A stretch of 6,892 bases of DNA, taken from assembly GCA_014379485.1 (NCBI GenBank), contig JACMLS010001051.1, positions 1 through 6,892 on the forward strand, written 5' to 3'. Numbering within the stretch: the first letter of the stretch is position 1; every line of letters starts with the position of its first letter. Positions 5,698 through 6,892 of the stretch are shown here, piece by piece. The stretch comes from Bacteroidia bacterium (GTDB taxonomy: Bacteria; Bacteroidota; Bacteroidia; B-17B0; Aurantibacillaceae). The notes below the pieces were generated by a model. That model made no database searches. It was not told where the DNA came from and was given only the letters and a program-made list of their open reading frames with translations. The position numbers and the translations under genes were made by a program.

Positions 5698-5848
5698 CGA
5701 TCAACTTTAAACCTGAAAAATTTAACTAACCGGCTCTGAACTTAAAACTGAAAACCGTAAACTTTTCATCGCACCAAAACTTTCTAAACTTTTAACTAAC
5801 CAACCGGTTTTATCCGCAGCAGCTTTAGCGAAGGCGGAAAACTTTTTC
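5698..5848. repeat. Repeat-rich gap before the ABC ATPase
   Basis: TTTAACTAACC occurs twice, 70 bases apart (5721-5731, 5791-5801); TTTAACTAAC is also found before the ferredoxin at 3982. An exact minus-strand copy of AAGTTTAGAAAGTT lies at 5778-5791. CTTTAAACCTGAAAA- and CTTAAAACTGAAAA-like stretches fill the rest. TCCGC (5813-5817) and GCGGA (5834-5838) bracket AGCAGCTTTAGCGAAG, a small GC-rich palindrome. No gene is seen. Confidence 0.65.
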
Positions 5849-5856
5849 TACCTTTA
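5849..5856 (+). promoter_or_regulatory. Candidate -7 box (TACCTTTA) for the ABC ATPase
   Basis: TACCTTTA matches TAnnTTTG except for the last base and ends only eight bases before the ATG at 5865. Initiation at the usual distance would produce an almost leaderless mRNA. The same octamer precedes the ferredoxin, and TACCTTTG precedes ctaA. No -33 TTG is seen at standard spacing. Confidence 0.35.
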
Positions 5857-5864
5857 CAAAACCA

Positions 5865-6590
5865 ATGAGCGCATTAATAGAAATAAAAGAGATCTCTAAA
5901 CTGTATAAGATCGGTTCAGAAGAAATTCATGCATTGCGCAGTGTTTCACTCACCATTCAAAAAAACGAATATGTTGCATTAATGGGCCCATCAGGTTCCG
6001 GAAAATCTACGCTGATGAATGTGTTGGGTTGTTTGGATACGCCCAGCAGCGGAGAATATATTCTGAATGGAATTTCTGTTGCAAAAATGATGGACAACGA
6101 ACTTGCTGAGGTAAGAAACAAACAGATTGGTTTTGTATTTCAAACTTTCAACTTACTGCCCCGTTCTACTGCTTTAGAAAATGTTATTCTTCCGCTGGTT
6201 TATGCCGGAATGCCAAAAGCCGCAAGAGAAAAAAGAGGTAAAGAAGTAATGGCGCAAGTGGGTTTGGAAAACCGCATGGGTCACAGGCCAAACGAACTTT
6301 CGGGCGGGCAAAGACAGCGTGTTGCTATTGCGCGTGCGTTGGTAAACAACCCGGCAATTATACTGGCAGATGAGCCTACCGGAAATTTAGATTCTAAAAC
6401 ATCGGTAGAGATCATGGGCCTTTTTGAAGAAATTCACAGAAACGGAAATACCATTATATTGGTTACCCACGAAGAAGATATTGCCCTGCACGCTCACCGC
6501 ATTGTACGTTTAAAAGACGGGCTTACAGAAACCGACCAGATAAATCCGAACATTATTACCTATGCAAGCCGTACTACAACAGTCAATTAA
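5865..6590 (+). CDS. ABC transporter ATP-binding protein, MacB/LolD (FtsE-like) type
   Basis: This 241-residue cytoplasmic ATPase subunit has every catalytic motif: Walker A GPSGSGKST (41-49), Q-loop Gln93 (VFQTFNLLP), signature LSGGQ (145-149), Walker B IILADE (165-170), D-loop GNLD (173-176) and H-loop His202 (VTHE). The early segment (SKLYKIGSEEIHALRSVSL), the LMNVLGCLDTPSSGEY stretch after Walker A and RSTALENVILPLVY place it in the MacB/LolD/FtsE group. These ATPases power FtsX-fold permeases in lipoprotein release, macrolide or peptide efflux, or cell-wall hydrolase control, mostly by mechanotransmission. No FtsX-like permease follows; the next gene is a lipoprotein beyond a likely terminator, so the partner is probably encoded elsewhere and the substrate is open. 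A short tail after about 220 is poorly conserved in general. The ATG at 5865 fits the family start. Confidence 0.95.
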   Translation: MSALIEIKEISKLYKIGSEEIHALRSVSLTIQKNEYVALMGPSGSGKSTLMNVLGCLDTPSSGEYILNGISVAKMMDNELAEVRNKQIGFVFQTFNLLPRSTALENVILPLVYAGMPKAAREKRGKEVMAQVGLENRMGHRPNELSGGQRQRVAIARALVNNPAIILADEPTGNLDSKTSVEIMGLFEEIHRNGNTIILVTHEEDIALHAHRIVRLKDGLTETDQINPNIITYASRTTTVN

Positions 6591-6628
6591 TCGGTAAATA
6601 ATGACTTCTCACCTAATCAGTTCATTCT

Positions 6629-6662
6629 AACTGCCTCATTTTTAAGAATAGAGCGGTTTTTT
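6629..6662 (+). terminator. Probable rho-independent terminator after the ABC ATPase
   Basis: AACTGCCTC (6629-6637) can pair with GAGCGGTT (6651-6658), with one bulged C and one G-T pair, around a 13-base AT-rich loop. Six Ts (6657-6662) follow. It lies about 40 bases after the stop codon. The stem is modest, so confidence is limited. Confidence 0.5.
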
Positions 6663-6754
6663 ATGTTAATTTTAAATTCCCTTTTAAACCTTTAACGCTG
6701 ATCTCCATCAAAGATTCAGAAAACAACAAAAAACTAAAATAAAAACCTAAAAAA

Positions 6755-6892
6755 ATGAATACTAAAAAAATCACACTCGGACTTGCATCACTGTTACTTG
6801 TTTCTGCAACGATGTTTACTTCTTGTAAAAAAGAAAAAAACGAAGAAGACAGCGATACTGCCAGCGCATCAGACAACTCTCTGGCGCAGCAA
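6755..6892 (+). CDS. Lipoprotein, N-terminal 46 residues (runs off right edge)
   Basis: From the ATG at 6755, 46 codons run in frame to the window end. The product has a lipoprotein signal: MNTKK, a hydrophobic core (about 6-20), and the lipobox FTSC with the lipidated Cys at 24. After it come KKEKNEEDSDTAS and a Ser/Asp/Gln-rich linker. Lys and acidic residues just after the Cys resemble the lipoprotein export signals that send Bacteroidota lipoproteins to the outer cell surface, though the match is loose, so surface display is inference. No domain can be read from the visible part. Sequence before the ATG is A-rich with no SD. TAATTTTA at 6667-6674 is a weak -7 candidate. A minus-strand frame over the same bases (6661-6876) is a shadow. 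Confidence 0.88.
   Translation, partial: MNTKKITLGLASLLLVSATMFTSCKKEKNEEDSDTASASDNSLAQQ

Noticed and set aside
6661..6876. Minus-strand frame of 71 codons at the right edge
   Set aside because: It is the shadow of the lipoprotein gene, whose signal peptide and lipobox are unambiguous on the plus strand.

Overview
The window looks like ordinary chromosome from an AT-rich member of the Bacteroidota. The evidence is: start codons preceded by A-rich sequence instead of Shine-Dalgarno (SD) sites; promoter-like TAnnTTTG boxes; a lipoprotein with a Ser-Cys-Lys-Lys junction followed by acidic residues; and protein sequences (GT4 glycosyltransferase, COX15/CtaA, adrenodoxin-type ferredoxin) that read like this phylum. 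I cannot name the genus. No tRNA, rRNA, CRISPR array, transposase, phage gene or recognisable defence system is visible.

Layout. 1-957 (minus) is the N-terminal 319 codons of a GT4-type glycosyltransferase that runs off the left edge. 1018-2100 (minus) is ctaA, heme A synthase, lying upstream of the glycosyltransferase on the same strand. A divergent intergenic region (2101-2273) holds promoter-like boxes for both directions, two strong but misplaced SD sequences and a 24-codon upstream ORF. 2274-3710 (plus) encodes a 478-residue exported protein of unknown function. After a repeat-rich gap come an adrenodoxin-type [2Fe-2S] ferredoxin with a GTG start (4008-4331), a 540-base non-coding stretch built from repeats, a seven-helix Bax inhibitor-1/YccA-family membrane protein (4872-5609) ended by a strong terminator, a MacB/LolD-type ABC ATPase (5865-6590) with no permease beside it, and the first 46 codons of a lipoprotein (6755 to the right edge).

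The genes do not form an obvious shared pathway. Each plus-strand gene is separated by 160-540 bases and most have their own promoter-like box, so they look monocistronic. Loose themes are respiration and redox (heme A synthesis, ferredoxin) and the cell envelope (glycosyltransferase, BI-1 protein, ABC ATPase, lipoprotein).

The most unusual content is between the genes. The intergenic DNA is a patchwork of short dispersed repeat families. The clearest is AAGTTTAGAAAGTT, present in five exact copies in three different gaps. Others are CAAGTCC tandems, TTTAACTAAC motifs, GC-rich imperfect palindromes, and a CACTTCGACAAGGCTCAGTG hairpin fused to a terminator. I see no new enzymatic system; the repeats and the divergent leader are what deserve a second look.
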